A DNA stretch of 64,000 nt from Zoogloea sp041908905 (GTDB lineage: Bacteria > Pseudomonadota > Gammaproteobacteria > Burkholderiales > Rhodocyclaceae): contig NZ_JAYREK010000002.1 of the NCBI RefSeq assembly GCF_041908905.1, positions 245,922-309,921 of the forward strand, read 5' to 3'. A program made the translations under genes and the position numbers. A model generated the notes under the pieces. The model ran no database searches, had not been told where the DNA came from, and saw only the letters and a list, made by a program, of their open reading frames with translations. This document shows, one piece after another, positions 1-9,624 of this stretch. Position 1 is the first letter of the stretch. Each line of letters starts with the position of its first letter.

Positions 1-664
1 TCGCCGCGGCCAGCTCGCCGAGGGCCTTGAGCAGCCGCTCCGCGGTGGGGTAACCCTGCACCCGGGCGATCTCCTCGACGTCGTCGGCGACGATGAAGAA
101 CACCGCGACCGGCTCACCGCCGCCGAGCAGCTCGTCCACCGCGGCCAGCACCGCGCGGCGGTTGGGCAGGCCGGTGGCGCTGTGGGTGAGGGCGAGGCTG
201 CGCAGCTCGGCGGTCTGGTGGTCGACCAGGGTCTGCAGGCGCTCGGACTTTTCCCGCATGTCCTGGGAGTGCAGGTGGGCCAGCAGGATGTTGCGGATGC
301 GCTTGCGCACCTCGCACTGGTCGAAGGGCTTGTTGAGGAAGTCGATGGCGCCCAGCTCGAGGGACTCGGAGCGGGTCTCCCGGTCGGTCTGGGCGGTGAG
401 CACGACCACCGGCGGTGCCATCACGCCGAGCTGCCAGCGCACCTGGCGCAGCACGTCGAAGCCGGAGAGGTGCGGCATCCGGATGTCGAGCAGGATCAGG
501 TCGGGCAGGCAGCGCTGGATCTCGGCGTTCACGTCCCGCGGGTCGGTGATGCCGAGCAGGTTATGGTAGCCGGCGTCTTCGAGGATGCCGAGCAGGAGCT
601 CGACGTTGGCCGGCGTGTCGTCCACCACCAGGATGCGGGCGTCGGCGAGGTGGGCTTCAAGCAT
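1..664 (-). CDS. Response regulator with GGDEF-type domain (3' end outside window)
   Basis: The first 120 or so residues form a receiver domain: acidic pair DD at 15-16 and likely phosphoacceptor D60 in LLDIRMP. A helical linker follows, then the start of a GGDEF (diguanylate cyclase) domain, recognisable by SATGLPNRR. The gene runs off the left edge, so the GGDEF active-site motif itself is not visible and catalytic activity cannot be judged. The ATG overlaps the stop of the upstream hybrid kinase by 8 bp, so the two are translationally coupled and the kinase is the obvious phosphodonor. Expected role (inference): phosphorylation-controlled synthesis of cyclic-di-GMP. Confidence 0.85.
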   Translation of the reverse strand, partial: MLEAHLADARILVVDDTPANVELLLGILEDAGYHNLLGITDPRDVNAEIQRCLPDLILLDIRMPHLSGFDVLRQVRWQLGVMAPPVVVLTAQTDRETRSESLELGAIDFLNKPFDQCEVRKRIRNILLAHLHSQDMREKSERLQTLVDHQTAELRSLALTHSATGLPNRRAVLAAVDELLGGGEPVAVFFIVADDVEEIARVQGYPTAERLLKALGELAAA

Positions 665-3320
665 GGGTGGCGCCTCCCAGGTGGTAGGCCAACACCTTGT
701 GCAGGCGGGTGAAATCGAGGGGCTTGACGAGGTAGTCCGCAAAGCCGGCGGCCAGCCCGCGCTCCACGTCGGCGGGCATGGCGTTGGCGGACAGGGCCAC
801 CACCGGGATGTCGCGGGTGGCCGGGTCGGCCTTGAGGATGGCCAGGGCGGCGTAGCCGTCGATCCCCGGCAGGTTGATGTCCATCAGAATCAGCGCCGGC
901 CGCTCGGCCCGGGCCAGCTCGATGCCGAGGGCGGCCTCGTGGGCGAGGCTGAGGGCGCAGTCGTCGAGGTCCTCGAAGATGTCGCTCATCAGGCGCTGGT
1001 TGGCCGGGTTGTCCTCCACGTACAGCACGCGCCGCCGGCCGGCCTCTCCGCCGCCCCCGGCCAGCGCGCCGGCGACCGGATCGTCGGGGCCCCGGTGGGA
1101 CACCTCATCGGCCGCCAGCGGCAGCTCGAACCAGAAGCAGCTCCCCTGCCCTTCGGTACTGCGGGCGCCGACGCGGCCGGACATCTTCTCGACCAGCTGC
1201 TTGGTGAGGGCCAGCCCGACCCCGGCGCCCTCGATCACGCTGTGCTCGGCGCCGATGCGGTTGAAGGGCTGGAACAGCTCGCCGAGGCGCTCGGCCGGCA
1301 CACCGATGCCGGTGTCGTGCACCTCGACGCGCAGCCGCCCCTCGTCGCCGTTGCCCCAGGCCACCTCGACCCGGCCGCCGACGCGGTTGTACTTGATCGC
1401 GTTCGACAGGAAGTTGATGAGCACCTGCTTGCTGCGGGTGAAGTCGGCCATCACCCGCGGCCGGCTCGCCGAGGGCGGCGGCAGCCGGATCTCGATGCCC
1501 CGCTCCCCGGCCAGGGCGCTGACGGTGCCCACCGATTCCTCGACCACCGCGGCAACCTCCACCGGCTCGATCGAGAAGGCCAGGCCGCCGGCCTCGATGC
1601 GGGAGAGGTCGAGGATGTCGTTGATCAGCGTGAGCAGGTGCTGGCCGCTCTTCAGGATCTGCGCCACCTGCCCGGCCTGGCGCTCGGGGAGCGGCTGCCG
1701 GCGATTGTTGAGGAGCAGCTGCGAGAAACCGATGATGGAGTTCATCGGCGTGCGCAGCTCGTGGCTCATCGACGACAGGAACTCGGTCTTGGCGCGGCTG
1801 GCCTGGGCCTGCCGCGCATGGGCGGCCTCCAGCTCGCGGGTGAAGCGGGCCTGCTCGTTGATGCGCCGGTAGAGGTTGATCAGCAGCGCGCAGGTGGCGG
1901 TGAAAGGTTCGAGCCAGGCCAGCAGCTCGGCATCCACCTCGTGGCGGGAGTTGGCGATGGCGTACATGCCGATCACCTGCCCCTGGTCGATGATCGGCAC
2001 GCCGAGGTAGTTGAGGAGCGGCGGATGGCCGTGGGGGAAGCCGGTGCGGCGGGTTTCGCGGCCGAGGTCGTTGGTCATCACCACCTCGCCCCCGGCAAAG
2101 ACCCGGCCGAGCATGGAGTCCGGGTTGGTGAGCATCATGTCGCCGGAGGAGAGGCGCTCCATCAGCCGGCGCGAGTCGTCGTTCCAGGACAGGTCGGTGA
2201 TGGCGTGGATCTTCAGCCCGGGCTTGCCATCCACCGGCACCACCTCGCCGATCAGCGCGTAGTCGCTCTCGGTGAGGGTGCGCAGGGCCTGCTTGAGGAA
2301 CAGCCACAGCTGGTCGCTCGACATCAGCGCGGCGAAGTCGGTCATGCCCCGGTGGAGCACCTGCAGCAGGCGGTGCTGGGCCTGCTCGCGGCCGCGGGCG
2401 TGGTGCAGCTCGGAGAGGTCGGACAGGATGCCGATGAACTCGACGCCCTCCTGGCCGGGCGTCACCACCTCGCTCACCGCCAGATGCACCGGGATGGTCC
2501 GCCCCGAGCGGTGCAGGGCCTGAGCCTCGCGACCGATGCCGATCACGCTGGGCGGCCGCCCCTTGAGGTAGGAGTCGAGGTATTCGTCGTGGTGCTCGGC
2601 CCAGCGCTGGGGCATGATCATCCGCACGTTACGGCCGATCAGCTCGTCGGCTGCGTAGCCGAGGATCTGCAGCGCGAAAGGGTTGACCTGCTCGATGATG
2701 CCCTTCGAGGTGATGCGGATGATGCCCACCGCCGCCCGGTTGAGCAGGGCCTGCTCGCGGGCGATGGTGCGGAGCAGCGCCTCGTGCTCGGAGTCGGCCT
2801 TGAGGGTGGCCAGATGGTGGCGGATCAGCACCTCGGCCTGGCGGGCGAAGCTGTCCAGGCGGGCGGCCTCCCGGGCGCTCAGCCGGCGGGGGGCAGTGTC
2901 GAGGATGCACAGGGTGCCGATGGCCTGCCCATCCACCGGGCGCAGCGGCAGGCCGGCGTAGAAGCGGATGCCCGGCGTGGCGCACACCATTGCGCTGCCG
3001 GCAAAGCGCGGGTCGTCCGCGGCATCGGGCACCTCGAACAGCCCCTCGCCGCCGATGGCCAGGTTGCAGAACGCCCCGTCCCGCGGGCCTTCCCGCACCG
3101 TGAGCCCCACCGAGGCCTTGAACCACACGCGATCGGCGTCCACCAGGGAGACGACGGCCACCGGCACGTCGAAGACGTCAGCCACCAGCGCCACCAGCCG
3201 GTCGAAGGCCGGGTCCGGGGCGGTATCGAGCAGACTGGTGCGGCGGAGCTGGGACAGGCGCCGGGCTTCGGCCTCGGGGAGGGAGGGCTCATCGGAGGAG
3301 ACGTGGTGCATGTCAGGCAT
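657..3320 (-). CDS. Hybrid sensor histidine kinase/response regulator (GAF-PAS-GAF-HisKA-HATPase-REC)
   Basis: 887 residues without membrane segments, so probably cytosolic. Order seen: N-terminal GAF (about 30-170, with the VSLVD and WFKASVGL pattern of this GAF class), PAS (about 190-305), second GAF (about 325-485), a short coiled coil, HisKA with phospho-His H520 in SHELRTP, HATPase with N box FLSNAIKYN, G1 DTGIGV and G2 GAGVGLAL, and a C-terminal receiver with D814 in LMDINLPG. The terminal receiver normally passes phosphate through an Hpt protein, and a free Hpt protein is encoded 12 kb away (15589-16047). It overlaps the downstream REC-GGDEF gene by 8 bp. The signal sensed is unknown. 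Confidence 0.93.
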   Translation of the reverse strand: MPDMHHVSSDEPSLPEAEARRLSQLRRTSLLDTAPDPAFDRLVALVADVFDVPVAVVSLVDADRVWFKASVGLTVREGPRDGAFCNLAIGGEGLFEVPDAADDPRFAGSAMVCATPGIRFYAGLPLRPVDGQAIGTLCILDTAPRRLSAREAARLDSFARQAEVLIRHHLATLKADSEHEALLRTIAREQALLNRAAVGIIRITSKGIIEQVNPFALQILGYAADELIGRNVRMIMPQRWAEHHDEYLDSYLKGRPPSVIGIGREAQALHRSGRTIPVHLAVSEVVTPGQEGVEFIGILSDLSELHHARGREQAQHRLLQVLHRGMTDFAALMSSDQLWLFLKQALRTLTESDYALIGEVVPVDGKPGLKIHAITDLSWNDDSRRLMERLSSGDMMLTNPDSMLGRVFAGGEVVMTNDLGRETRRTGFPHGHPPLLNYLGVPIIDQGQVIGMYAIANSRHEVDAELLAWLEPFTATCALLINLYRRINEQARFTRELEAAHARQAQASRAKTEFLSSMSHELRTPMNSIIGFSQLLLNNRRQPLPERQAGQVAQILKSGQHLLTLINDILDLSRIEAGGLAFSIEPVEVAAVVEESVGTVSALAGERGIEIRLPPPSASRPRVMADFTRSKQVLINFLSNAIKYNRVGGRVEVAWGNGDEGRLRVEVHDTGIGVPAERLGELFQPFNRIGAEHSVIEGAGVGLALTKQLVEKMSGRVGARSTEGQGSCFWFELPLAADEVSHRGPDDPVAGALAGGGGEAGRRRVLYVEDNPANQRLMSDIFEDLDDCALSLAHEAALGIELARAERPALILMDINLPGIDGYAALAILKADPATRDIPVVALSANAMPADVERGLAAGFADYLVKPLDFTRLHKVLAYHLGGATHA

Positions 3321-3372
3321 TCCCGCTGGAGGACAGTCCGGGCACCGGTCCGCCGGGCGAACCCGTCAGGCG

Positions 3373-6300
3373 TCAGCGCGGACGGCTGTCCCAGATTTTT
3401 TGTAAACGTTTTATCGACACGGGCATGGGGGTCTTGAGCTCCTGGGCAAAAAGGCCGACCCGCAGCTCCTCCAGCAGCCAGCGGAACTCCTCGAGCTGGG
3501 GGTCGGTGACGCCGGCCTTGGCCTTGGCCAGCCATTCGCGCTCGAAGGGCTGGGCGAGGCGCTTCCAGTCGGCCATCAGCTGGCCGTCGCGGGCCGGGTT
3601 GGTGCGCAGCTTGTCGATGCGCACGGTGGCGGCCTTGAGGTAGCGCGGGATCTGGGCGATGCGCTCGTAGGGTAGCGCCACCAGGAAGTTCTTCGGCATC
3701 AGCTTCGCCACCTGGGCGTTGATGTCGGCGACCACCTCGGGGAAGGTCTTGAGGCCGGCGACGCGCTTGACGAGGGTGGCGTGCTCGGCGATCAGCTGGC
3801 CGGTGAGGCGCATCAGCTCCTGGGCCACCAGGGTGATCCGCGGCTTGGCCTCCTGGCAGCGCTTCGCGAAGGCGTCGGCATCCGCCGGCAGCGGTTCGAG
3901 CAGGCAGCAGCGCTCCAGGGTGGCGGCGACGAGCTGCGCCTTCAGCTCGGCCTCGCTGCCGTAGCCGATGAACTGCAGGGCCAGCTCGCGGATGCCGGGC
4001 AGCTTCTCGATGGCCTTCACCTGGGCCGAGAGCTCCAGCGCGAAGAGCCGCGCCAGGCCGCCGCGATGGACCTTGGCTGCCTCTTCGGGCGTGTCGTAGG
4101 GGCGCAGCGAGACGCTGCTGCCGTCGTCATGCAGCGCCGGAAAGCCGATGATGTCGCGGCCGGCCACCTTCACCTCGAGCAGCTCCGGCAGCGGCCCGAA
4201 GGTCCAGCCGGTGAAGCCGGCGAGCCGGGGCTCGGCGGCGTTGGGCGCGCCGGGCGCCTTGGGCGGCTCGGCCTTCTTCGCCTCGGCGGCGCCCTTCTTC
4301 GGCGCCGGGGCCTCGGCGGCCGGCACGATGCGGGCCGACTGGAAGCGCGCCGCCACCTGGTCGCGATACTTGGTGCGCAGCTCGGCCAGATTGCGCGACT
4401 GGCCGAGGATGCGGCCGTGCTCGTCCTGCACCCGGAAGTTCATGAAGCAGTGGGGGTTGAGGTTCTCGGGGCGGAAGCTCTCCATCGGCAGCTTGAGCGA
4501 CACCCGCTCCTCGACGAAGCGCTGGAGCATCCTGATGAGCGGCTCGTCAGTGTCGAACTCGCCGGCCTCGAACCTGGCCATGAAGTCGGCGGCGCTGTCG
4601 ACCATCGGCTGCAGGCGGTGGCGGTGCTTCTGCGGCACGGTGCGCAGCAGCGCATGCACCTTTTCTTCGAGCAGGCCGGGCACCAGCCACTCGCAGCGGT
4701 TGGCGGGGATCTGGTTGAGCATCGCCAGCGGCACGCCGAGGGTCACGCCGTCGTCGGCCTCGCCGGGGGCGTGGAGGTAGGTGAGCTTGAGCTTCTGGCC
4801 GAGCACCTCGAGGTGGGCCGGGAAGCGGTCGGTGGTGATGCCCTCGGCGTCATGGCGCATCAGCTGGTCGCGGCTGAGCTGCAGCAGCTTGGGCGACTTC
4901 TTTTCGGCGTCCTTGCGCCAGGCCTCGAAGCTGGCGATGTCCAGCACCTCGGGCGGCAGCTTGGCGTCGTAGAAGGCGTGGATCAGCTCCTCGTCCACCA
5001 GCACGTCGGGGCGGCGCGACTTGTGCTCGAGGCGCTCGATCTCGGCCACCAGGCGCCGGTTGTGGGCCAGAAAAGCCATGCCGCGGGCCGGGCCCTCGGC
5101 GATCTCGCCCTGCACCAGGCCCTCGCGGATGAACAGCTCGCGGCACAGGGCCGGATCGATCTCGCGGTAGCTCACGCCACGGCGGGGGTACACCGTGAGG
5201 CCGTACAGGGTGCCCCGCTCCCAGGCCCGCACGGCGCCGCTGGCCTTCGACCAGTGGGGCTCGGAGACCTGCCGCTTGAGCAGGTGGCCGCCCACCTCCT
5301 CCAGCCACTCGGGCTCGATGCGGGCCAGGCAGCGCCCGAACAGGCGCGAGGTGTCCACCAGCTCGGCCACCATGATCCACTTGCCGGCCTTCTTGGCGAG
5401 GGCAGAGCCCGGATGCGGCCAGAACTTGATGCCGCGGGCGCCCAGGTAGCTGCCCGCCGCCGGCCCCGAGGCGTCCTCGATCTTGCAGCCCACGTGGCCG
5501 AGCAGGCCGGCCAGCAGCGCCTTGTGGATGGCCTCGTAGCTGGCCGGCTTGTCGTTTTCCTTCCAGCCATGCTCGGCGCACAGGGTGTGGAGCTGGGTGA
5601 ACACGTCGCGCCATTCGCGCAGGCGCAGCCACGACAGGAAGTTGGCCTTGCACCAGGCCTTCTGCTTGCTGGAGCTCTCGTGACGCTGGACCTCCTCCCA
5701 GGCCTTCCAGAGGTTCCAGAACCACAGGAACTCGGATTTCTGCTCGTGCTCCGGGCCGCGGAAGCGGGCGTGGGCCTGGTCGGCGGCGGCCTGGCGCTCG
5801 GGCGGGCGCTCCCGCGGGTCTTGCGTCGACAGCGCCGCGGCGATCACCAGCACCTCGGCCAGGCTGCCCCGGTCGCGGGCGGCGAGGATCATGCGGCCGA
5901 TCTTGGGGTCGAGGGGCAGCTTGGCGAGCTCGCGGCCGATCGGGGTGAGGTGCATCACCGCCCCGCCATAGGCCTCCTCGACGGCGCCGAGCTCGGCCAG
6001 CAGCTGGTAGCCGTCGGCCACCATGCGCGGCAGCGGCGCGTCGATGAAGGGGAAGTCGGCCACCTCGCCGAGCTTCAGCGACTTCATGCGCAGGATCACC
6101 CCGGCCAGGGACGAGCGGAGGATCTCCGGGTCGGTGTGGGCCGGGCGCTTGTCGAAGTCGTCCTCGTCGTAGAGCCGGAAGCAGATGCCGTCGGCCACCC
6201 GGCCGCAGCGGCCGGCGCGCTGGCGGGCCGCCGACTGGGCAACCTTCTCGATCTGCAGCTGCTCGACCTTGTTGCGGTGGCTGTAGCGCTTGACCCGGGC

Positions 6301-7470
6301 AAGGCCGGTGTCCACCACGTAGCGGATGCCCGGCACGGTGAGGGAGGTCTCGGCCACGTTGGTGGCCAGCACCACCCGCCGCCCTCTGGAGGGCGCGAAC
6401 ACCCGCGCCTGCTCCTGGGCCGACTGGCGCGCGAACAGCGGCAGCACCTCGGTGCCGGCGGCGTGGTGGGCCTTGCGCAGGGCCTCGGCGGCCTCGCGGA
6501 TCTCGCGCTCGCCGGGCAGGAACACCAGCACGTCGCCGGGGCCGCTGCGCTGCGCTTCGTCGACGGCATCCACCAGCGCGTCGTAGAGGTCGCGGTCGGG
6601 GCCTCGGGTGTCGGGGCGCGGGGCCGGCTCGCCGGGGCGGACGGGCTTGGGCTCGTCGCGCTCGACGGGGCGGTAGCGCATCTCGATGGGGAACAGCCGG
6701 CCCGACACCTCGATCACCGGCGCGGGCTTGTCGGGCGTGCCGAAGTGGCGCGCGAAGCGCTCGGCGTCGAGGGTGGCGGAGGTGACGATCAGCTTGAGAT
6801 CGGGCCGCCTGGCGAGCAGCTGGCGCAGGTAGCCGAGCAAAAAATCGATGTTGAGGCTGCGCTCGTGGGCCTCGTCGATGATCAGCGTGTCGTAGGCCGA
6901 CAGCAACGGGTCGCCCTGGGTCTCGGCGAGCAGGATGCCGTCGGTCATCAGCTTGATGTAGCTCTGCGGGCCGATGCGGTCGGTGAAGCGGATCTTGTAG
7001 CCGACGGTGCTGCCGAGCTCGCTCTTCAGCTCCTGGGCGATGCGGCTGGCGGTGGCGCGGGCGGCGATCCGCCGCGGCTGGGTGTGGCCGATCAGGCCGG
7101 CCACGCCGCGGCCGAGCTCGAGGCAGATCTTGGGCAGCTGGGTGGTCTTGCCGGAGCCGGTCTCGCCGCAGACGATCACCACCTGGTGGTCGCGGATCGC
7201 CGCGGCGATCTCGGCCTTGCGCTGGTTGACCGGCAGCTCGGGCGGAAAGTCGGGCTTCGGCAGCGCGTTGGCGCGGGCGATGAGCCTGGCGGCCGAGTCG
7301 GCGATGGCCAGGCGCAGAGCCTCCGGCAGCTCGTCGAGACTGCGCGGCCGCTTCGGCAACCGGCGCAGGTCGCGGCGCAGGCGCGGGCGGTCGGCCGACA
7401 GGCAGTGTTCGAGCAGGGCGTAGGGATCCTGGGGATCGCGCGGGGTGTTGCGGTGTTGCGGAGCAGCCAT
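3373..7470 (-). CDS. hrpA: ATP-dependent RNA helicase HrpA (DEAH box)
   Basis: A 1365-residue DEAH-box 3'-5' RNA helicase, slightly longer than the roughly 1300-residue E. coli protein. Walker A GETGSGKTT lies at 102-110 and DEAH at 199-202. These are followed by SAT, the NVAETSLTVPGIRYVVDTG segment and the arginine-finger motif QRAGRCGR. After the helicase core come the winged-helix, HA2 and OB-fold region and the long C-terminal DUF3418 region of HrpA. In E. coli it acts on mRNA processing and rescue of stalled ribosomes. An alanine/proline/lysine-rich insert near residues 1040-1080 looks like a flexible linker. The gene sits 19 bp downstream of crcB on the same strand. Confidence 0.96.
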   Translation of the reverse strand: MAAPQHRNTPRDPQDPYALLEHCLSADRPRLRRDLRRLPKRPRSLDELPEALRLAIADSAARLIARANALPKPDFPPELPVNQRKAEIAAAIRDHQVVIVCGETGSGKTTQLPKICLELGRGVAGLIGHTQPRRIAARATASRIAQELKSELGSTVGYKIRFTDRIGPQSYIKLMTDGILLAETQGDPLLSAYDTLIIDEAHERSLNIDFLLGYLRQLLARRPDLKLIVTSATLDAERFARHFGTPDKPAPVIEVSGRLFPIEMRYRPVERDEPKPVRPGEPAPRPDTRGPDRDLYDALVDAVDEAQRSGPGDVLVFLPGEREIREAAEALRKAHHAAGTEVLPLFARQSAQEQARVFAPSRGRRVVLATNVAETSLTVPGIRYVVDTGLARVKRYSHRNKVEQLQIEKVAQSAARQRAGRCGRVADGICFRLYDEDDFDKRPAHTDPEILRSSLAGVILRMKSLKLGEVADFPFIDAPLPRMVADGYQLLAELGAVEEAYGGAVMHLTPIGRELAKLPLDPKIGRMILAARDRGSLAEVLVIAAALSTQDPRERPPERQAAADQAHARFRGPEHEQKSEFLWFWNLWKAWEEVQRHESSSKQKAWCKANFLSWLRLREWRDVFTQLHTLCAEHGWKENDKPASYEAIHKALLAGLLGHVGCKIEDASGPAAGSYLGARGIKFWPHPGSALAKKAGKWIMVAELVDTSRLFGRCLARIEPEWLEEVGGHLLKRQVSEPHWSKASGAVRAWERGTLYGLTVYPRRGVSYREIDPALCRELFIREGLVQGEIAEGPARGMAFLAHNRRLVAEIERLEHKSRRPDVLVDEELIHAFYDAKLPPEVLDIASFEAWRKDAEKKSPKLLQLSRDQLMRHDAEGITTDRFPAHLEVLGQKLKLTYLHAPGEADDGVTLGVPLAMLNQIPANRCEWLVPGLLEEKVHALLRTVPQKHRHRLQPMVDSAADFMARFEAGEFDTDEPLIRMLQRFVEERVSLKLPMESFRPENLNPHCFMNFRVQDEHGRILGQSRNLAELRTKYRDQVAARFQSARIVPAAEAPAPKKGAAEAKKAEPPKAPGAPNAAEPRLAGFTGWTFGPLPELLEVKVAGRDIIGFPALHDDGSSVSLRPYDTPEEAAKVHRGGLARLFALELSAQVKAIEKLPGIRELALQFIGYGSEAELKAQLVAATLERCCLLEPLPADADAFAKRCQEAKPRITLVAQELMRLTGQLIAEHATLVKRVAGLKTFPEVVADINAQVAKLMPKNFLVALPYERIAQIPRYLKAATVRIDKLRTNPARDGQLMADWKRLAQPFEREWLAKAKAGVTDPQLEEFRWLLEELRVGLFAQELKTPMPVSIKRLQKIWDSRPR

Positions 7471-7489
7471 TCGGAAGTGCCGGATTGAT

Positions 7490-7894
7490 TCAGTTGCGGA
7501 GGAGATGCACGGACCACATGCCGAGGGCCGTCATCGCCAGGGAGCCGAGCACATGCACGGCCGCGGCGCCGGCCGCCCAGGCGTAGCGGGCGGTTTCGAT
7601 GAGGTGCACGACCTCGGCGGAAAAGGTCGAAAATGTCGTCAGCCCGCCGAGGAAGCCCGTGACCACGAACAGCCGCAGCTCGGCGGGCAGGCCCGTGCGG
7701 GTGGCGAAGAAGGCCACCGCCACGCCGATCAGGTAGCCGCCGGCCAGGTTGGCCGCCAGCGTTCCGAGGGGCAGGTGGGCGAACAGGGGGTTGAGCCGCA
7801 GCCCGAGCCACCAGCGCAGCCAGGCGCCCAGGGCGGCGCCGACACCGATGGCCACGAGGGCGAGGACGGGAATGTGATGGGCGTGATCGGACAT
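7490..7894 (-). CDS. crcB: Fluoride ion exporter CrcB/FluC
   Basis: 134 residues with four hydrophobic helices, the size of single-domain Fluc channels, which work as antiparallel dual-topology dimers to expel fluoride. Family signatures are visible: GAALGAWLRWWLG near the N-terminus, GTLAANLAGGYLIG, and GFLGGLTTFSTFS, which includes the pore phenylalanines and the central sodium-site segment. The frame stays open upstream, but the ATG at 7894 (MSDHAHH) gives the family length and removes a low-complexity extension. It lies just upstream of hrpA with a 19-bp gap. I looked for a fluoride riboswitch upstream and did not find one. Confidence 0.94.
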   Translation of the reverse strand: MSDHAHHIPVLALVAIGVGAALGAWLRWWLGLRLNPLFAHLPLGTLAANLAGGYLIGVAVAFFATRTGLPAELRLFVVTGFLGGLTTFSTFSAEVVHLIETARYAWAAGAAAVHVLGSLAMTALGMWSVHLLRN

Positions 7895-8070
7895 GGGGCC
7901 GGATTTTACCGCGCCCGCCGGCCCCCGGCCGCGCGATCTGCCCCGCGCGGCCGCGCAAACATCGGTGCCGTCGGGCCTGCAGCCCCTAAAGGAGTCGGCG
8001 CTCGCGCCGATACACTCCACACAAGACGACGGCCCGACGAGGCCGGCCTGCCGGCGCATCTGGAGCTCTG

Positions 8071-9624
8071 ATGGAACACCCTCGTACCCCCGCGGCGACC
8101 CCGCCCCCTCTCCTTTACCAGGCCCGTTTCGACTGCCGGAGCGGCCTGCTGAGCGGTGTCCGCGCCAGCCTCGCGGGCGCCGACGATGCCGATGGCGCCC
8201 TGCTCGAGAACCTCTCGGCGGCGGGCCTGCAGGCGGTACGGGAAGCCTGCAGCCGGGTGGCCGGGTGGTCGGGCACCGACGGACGTCCGCTCACCCTGAC
8301 CCTCGGCGGGCATGTCGAGGTGCTGTGCCTGCCGGAGTTCGCAACCCAGCTGCACGCCCTGCTCCTCGAGACCCGGCTGCCGCCGCGCTGCCTCGAGCTC
8401 GACATCGTGACGCCCTACGGCGACATCTCCGAAGCCGGCGAACGGGCCCTCCAGCAACTCAAGAACTGCGGCATCCGCTTCACCCTCGGGGCGACCAGCC
8501 CCGCCTGCGCCCACCTGGCGTGGACCCGGCGCCTGCTGCCCCTCGACGCGGTCGAGGTGCCGAGCCGGCTGGTCGAGGACGTCGCCGCCGACCCGGAGGG
8601 CGTGGCCATCATCCGGGCCCTGGTGATCCGCGCCCACAAGCTCGGGCTGAACGTCTGCGCCCGGGACGTCAGCTCGCCCCACACCGCGTCGGTGATGGCT
8701 GCCACCGGCTGCGACCTGCTCCAGGGCCCGCTGTTCGGCGCCGCCATGCCGGCCGCCGAGTTCGAGGCCACCCTCGCCGCCGACCGGCGCCTGGACCCGG
8801 CCTATCTGCGCGGCCCGCGCCCCGAGCGCACCCTGCTGCTGGTGGACGACGAGGAGAACATCCTGTCGTCGCTGCGCCGCCTGCTGCGCCGGGACGGCTA
8901 CACCATCCTCACGGCCACCGGCGGCCAGGCGGCCCTCGAGCTGCTCGCCTCCAACCCGGTGGACGTGATCATCTCCGACCAGCGCATGCCCGGCATGACC
9001 GGCGTCGAGTTCCTGCGCAAGGCCAAGGACATGGACCCGGACTCGGTGCGCCTGATGCTGTCGGGCTACAGCGACCTGCAGTCGGTCACCGACGCGATCA
9101 ACGAAGGGGCGATCTACAAGTTCCTCTCCAAGCCGTGGGATGACGCGCTGCTGCGGGCCAACATCGACGAGGCGTTCCGGCGCAAGCTGCTGGCCGACGA
9201 GAACCGCCGCCTGGCCCACGACCTGAAGGAGGCCAACGAGGCCCTGGCCCGCGTGAATACCCAGCTCCAGGGCCTGCTGGCCGACCAGCAGCGCAGGCTG
9301 CGCATGGAAGAGGCGGCCCTCGGCATCGCCCAGGAAGCCCTCGCCGTGGCCCCGCTGCCCCTCATCGGCATCGACCCCTCCGGCATGATCGCCCTCGCCA
9401 ACGGCGCCGCCAGCCGGCTCTTTCCGGAGCGCAGCCCGCTGATCGGCCAGGGCGCCGACGAGGCCCTGCCGGCCGCCCTGGCGCCGCTCCTCGACGGCAG
9501 CGCCCGCCAGGTGGAGCTGGCCGGCGACGGCCTCTCCTTCCGGGTGGAAGCCTACCCCCTCGGCGGCGAGGGCGCGGAACGCGGCCTGTTGCTGAGCTTC
9601 CAGGACGCGGGGAGCCGCTCATGA
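8071..9624 (+). CDS. Degenerate EAL domain - receiver - PAS-like protein
   Basis: 517 residues. Residues 14-240 follow the EAL phosphodiesterase fold pattern, ending in QGPLFGAAMP where active enzymes have the QG-YxF-xxP segment. The catalytic motifs are gone: GVRASL replaces EAL, FTLGATSPA replaces DDFGxGYSS and ARDVSS replaces EGVE. Residues 253-375 are a receiver with VDDEENILSSLRRLL, D303 in IISDQRMPG and the SKPWD motif typical of RpfG-type receivers. A helical coiled segment and a C-terminal PAS-like domain (about 425-517) follow. It is the first gene of a five-gene operon, and its stop overlaps the next start (ATGA). Likely a non-enzymatic, phosphorylation-controlled adaptor; that role is inferred. 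Confidence 0.85.
   Translation: MEHPRTPAATPPPLLYQARFDCRSGLLSGVRASLAGADDADGALLENLSAAGLQAVREACSRVAGWSGTDGRPLTLTLGGHVEVLCLPEFATQLHALLLETRLPPRCLELDIVTPYGDISEAGERALQQLKNCGIRFTLGATSPACAHLAWTRRLLPLDAVEVPSRLVEDVAADPEGVAIIRALVIRAHKLGLNVCARDVSSPHTASVMAATGCDLLQGPLFGAAMPAAEFEATLAADRRLDPAYLRGPRPERTLLLVDDEENILSSLRRLLRRDGYTILTATGGQAALELLASNPVDVIISDQRMPGMTGVEFLRKAKDMDPDSVRLMLSGYSDLQSVTDAINEGAIYKFLSKPWDDALLRANIDEAFRRKLLADENRRLAHDLKEANEALARVNTQLQGLLADQQRRLRMEEAALGIAQEALAVAPLPLIGIDPSGMIALANGAASRLFPERSPLIGQGADEALPAALAPLLDGSARQVELAGDGLSFRVEAYPLGGEGAERGLLLSFQDAGSRS

Noticed and set aside
585..3437. A 950-codon open frame on the + strand opposite the hybrid kinase
   Set aside because: It mirrors the codon bias of the minus-strand gene in high-GC DNA, has no recognisable domain and is Gly/His/Val-rich low complexity. 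The opposite strand has seven clear domain motifs.
3781..7488. A 1235-codon open frame opposite hrpA
   Set aside because: Same cause: an antisense frame of a GC-rich gene, with no family resemblance.
7895..8070. Fluoride riboswitch upstream of crcB
   Set aside because: The conserved pseudoknot sequences of the crcB RNA motif are not visible in the 176 bp between crcB and the divergent operon.
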